DNA from: Solirubrobacteraceae bacterium
GTDB lineage: Bacteria; Actinomycetota; Thermoleophilia; Solirubrobacterales; Solirubrobacteraceae
NCBI GenBank assembly: GCA_019683665.1
Contig: JADGIB010000215.1
Coordinates: 1-6,380 of the forward strand
Length of the DNA: 6,380 nucleotides
Reading direction: 5' to 3'
The translations under genes and the position numbers were made by a program. Positions 5,805 through 6,380 of the stretch are shown here, in pieces; the first letter of the stretch is position 1, and each line of letters starts with the position of its first letter. The notes beneath the pieces are model-generated. The model was not told the origin of the DNA, did no database searches, and worked only from the letters and a program-made list of their open reading frames with translations.

Positions 5805-5817
5805 CGCCCTCAGGGCG
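5805..5817. terminator. Short hairpin between convergent genes
   Basis: CGCCC (5805-5809) and GGGCG (5813-5817) form a perfect 5-bp stem with a TCA loop, which is the TGA stop of the RDD gene read on the other strand. It lies 10 nt past the recD2 stop. The stem is symmetrical, so it could serve both converging transcripts, but it is short, lacks T-runs and could arise by chance at this GC content. Confidence 0.25.
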
Positions 5818-6380
5818 AGCGGCCGGCCCGTCGCGGCGCGACGTCGGAGCGGACCGGCTCGGGCTCGTCGGCCACGTCGGCGACGACGGTCCGGGCGATC
5901 CGGTCGTGCAGCGCGCGGCGGCGCCCGTCGACGAGGATGAGCAGGAAGCCCGCGCACAGCGGGACCGCCGACAGCGGCAGGACGATCAGCCGCAGGAGCG
6001 CGCGGCGGGCCCGCGGCGGGCTGCCGGTGCGGGCGTCGAGCACGCGGATGCGCAGGAGCCGGTTGCCCGGGGTCTGCCCGGTCGTCGACCAGAAGAAGAC
6101 GAAGTAGCCGCTGCTCCACAGGACGCCGCCCAGCGCCCCGAGCGCCAGCAGCGTGTCCTCCACCCCGGCGGGGACGTCGAGCAGCGACAGGCCGAGCGTG
6201 ACGATCCCGGCGACGACCCAGCCGACGACGTTGACGACGATCGCGTCGGTCGCGAACGCGAGCGCGCGGGTGGCCAGGCCCGCGTACGGGGAGCGGCTCG
6301 CCGCCTGCGCCTCGGCGGCCAGGCGCGGCGCCGCCGCGGCCGCGGCGCGCGCGACCGGGGCCGGGGGCGCGGCCCGGCGC
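5810..6380 (-). CDS. RDD-family membrane protein, N-terminus cut off
   Basis: An open frame enters from the right edge and ends at the TGA at 5812-5810; 189 residues are visible and the start is outside the window. The visible N-terminal part is an Ala/Pro-rich, low-complexity stretch. The RDD domain follows, with RSPYAGLATRALAFATD holding the family's R and first D, a helix rich in Val/Ile/Gly (about 6238-6179), a second helix with LLALGALGGVLWSSGYFVFFW, the conserved GQTPGNRLLRIRVLDARTG, a third hydrophobic segment (LIVLPLSAVPLCAGFLLILV), and VDGRRRALHDRIARTVV with the last Asp pair. A charged cytoplasmic tail closes it. The RDD family is a broad group of three- to four-helix membrane proteins; some are linked to Na+/H+ exchange, most have no known function. 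A GTG at 6163 would give a truncated 117-aa reading but would cut off the first helix and the R/D motif, so it is not the start. Convergent with recD2, 15 bp apart. Confidence 0.85.
   Translation of the reverse strand, partial: RRAAPPAPVARAAAAAAPRLAAEAQAASRSPYAGLATRALAFATDAIVVNVVGWVVAGIVTLGLSLLDVPAGVEDTLLALGALGGVLWSSGYFVFFWSTTGQTPGNRLLRIRVLDARTGSPPRARRALLRLIVLPLSAVPLCAGFLLILVDGRRRALHDRIARTVVADVADEPEPVRSDVAPRRAGRSP

Noticed and set aside
4093..5940. 615-codon plus-strand frame overlapping recD2 in another phase
   Set aside because: Extreme Arg/Ala/Pro/Gly composition typical of an out-of-phase high-GC frame; recD2 in the other phase contains all helicase motifs.
1..6380. Mobile element, CRISPR array, tRNA/rRNA, defence or biosynthetic cluster
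   Set aside because: No transposase or integrase, spaced direct repeats, RNA-gene structure or clustered accessory genes were visible; the genes are housekeeping or small membrane proteins with uniform codon use.

Overview
The window is very GC-rich chromosomal DNA with almost exclusively G/C-ending codons, densely packed genes on both strands and several GTG or ATG starts without a Shine-Dalgarno sequence. Together with a coupled dapA-rnj pair and a RecD2-type helicase, this points to a high-GC actinobacterial lineage. Thermoleophilia (Solirubrobacterales-like) is my best guess, from composition and protein style only; I cannot confirm it without a search.

Layout: (1) The first ~18 bases are AT-rich, unlike everything else, and resemble the Tn5/Nextera mosaic end, so the window probably begins at a contig end with adapter residue. 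(2) Positions ~20-439 (+) hold the C-terminal part of a hotdog thioesterase-like protein, followed at 450-674 (+) by a 74-aa two-helix membrane protein of PLDc_N type. (3) A 96-aa leucine-heptad coiled-coil protein (937-647, -) converges on it with a 28-bp tail-to-tail overlap. (4) The gap 938-1100 contains an 8-bp inverted repeat with a 19-nt spacer and two GC-rich hairpins that lie just after the end of rnj. (5) dapA (3622-2762, -) and rnj (2765-1101, -) form an operon with a 4-nt GTGA overlap: dihydrodipicolinate synthase for lysine/diaminopimelate, and ribonuclease J for RNA processing. (6) Across a 63-bp divergent promoter region, recD2 (3686-5794, +) encodes a complete RecD2-like DNA helicase. 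(7) An RDD-family membrane protein (5810 to the window end, -) converges on recD2 with a 15-bp gap.

The genes look like housekeeping functions: amino-acid/cell-wall precursor synthesis, RNA turnover, DNA repair and small membrane proteins. I see no mobile element, CRISPR array, tRNA/rRNA, defence island or clearly new system. The most useful non-routine observations are a recurring start layout ([T/G]AnnnT, exactly 7 nt, start codon) at four genes, consistent with leaderless transcription; the likely adapter artefact at the left edge; and the inverted repeat and hairpins between rnj and the coiled-coil gene.
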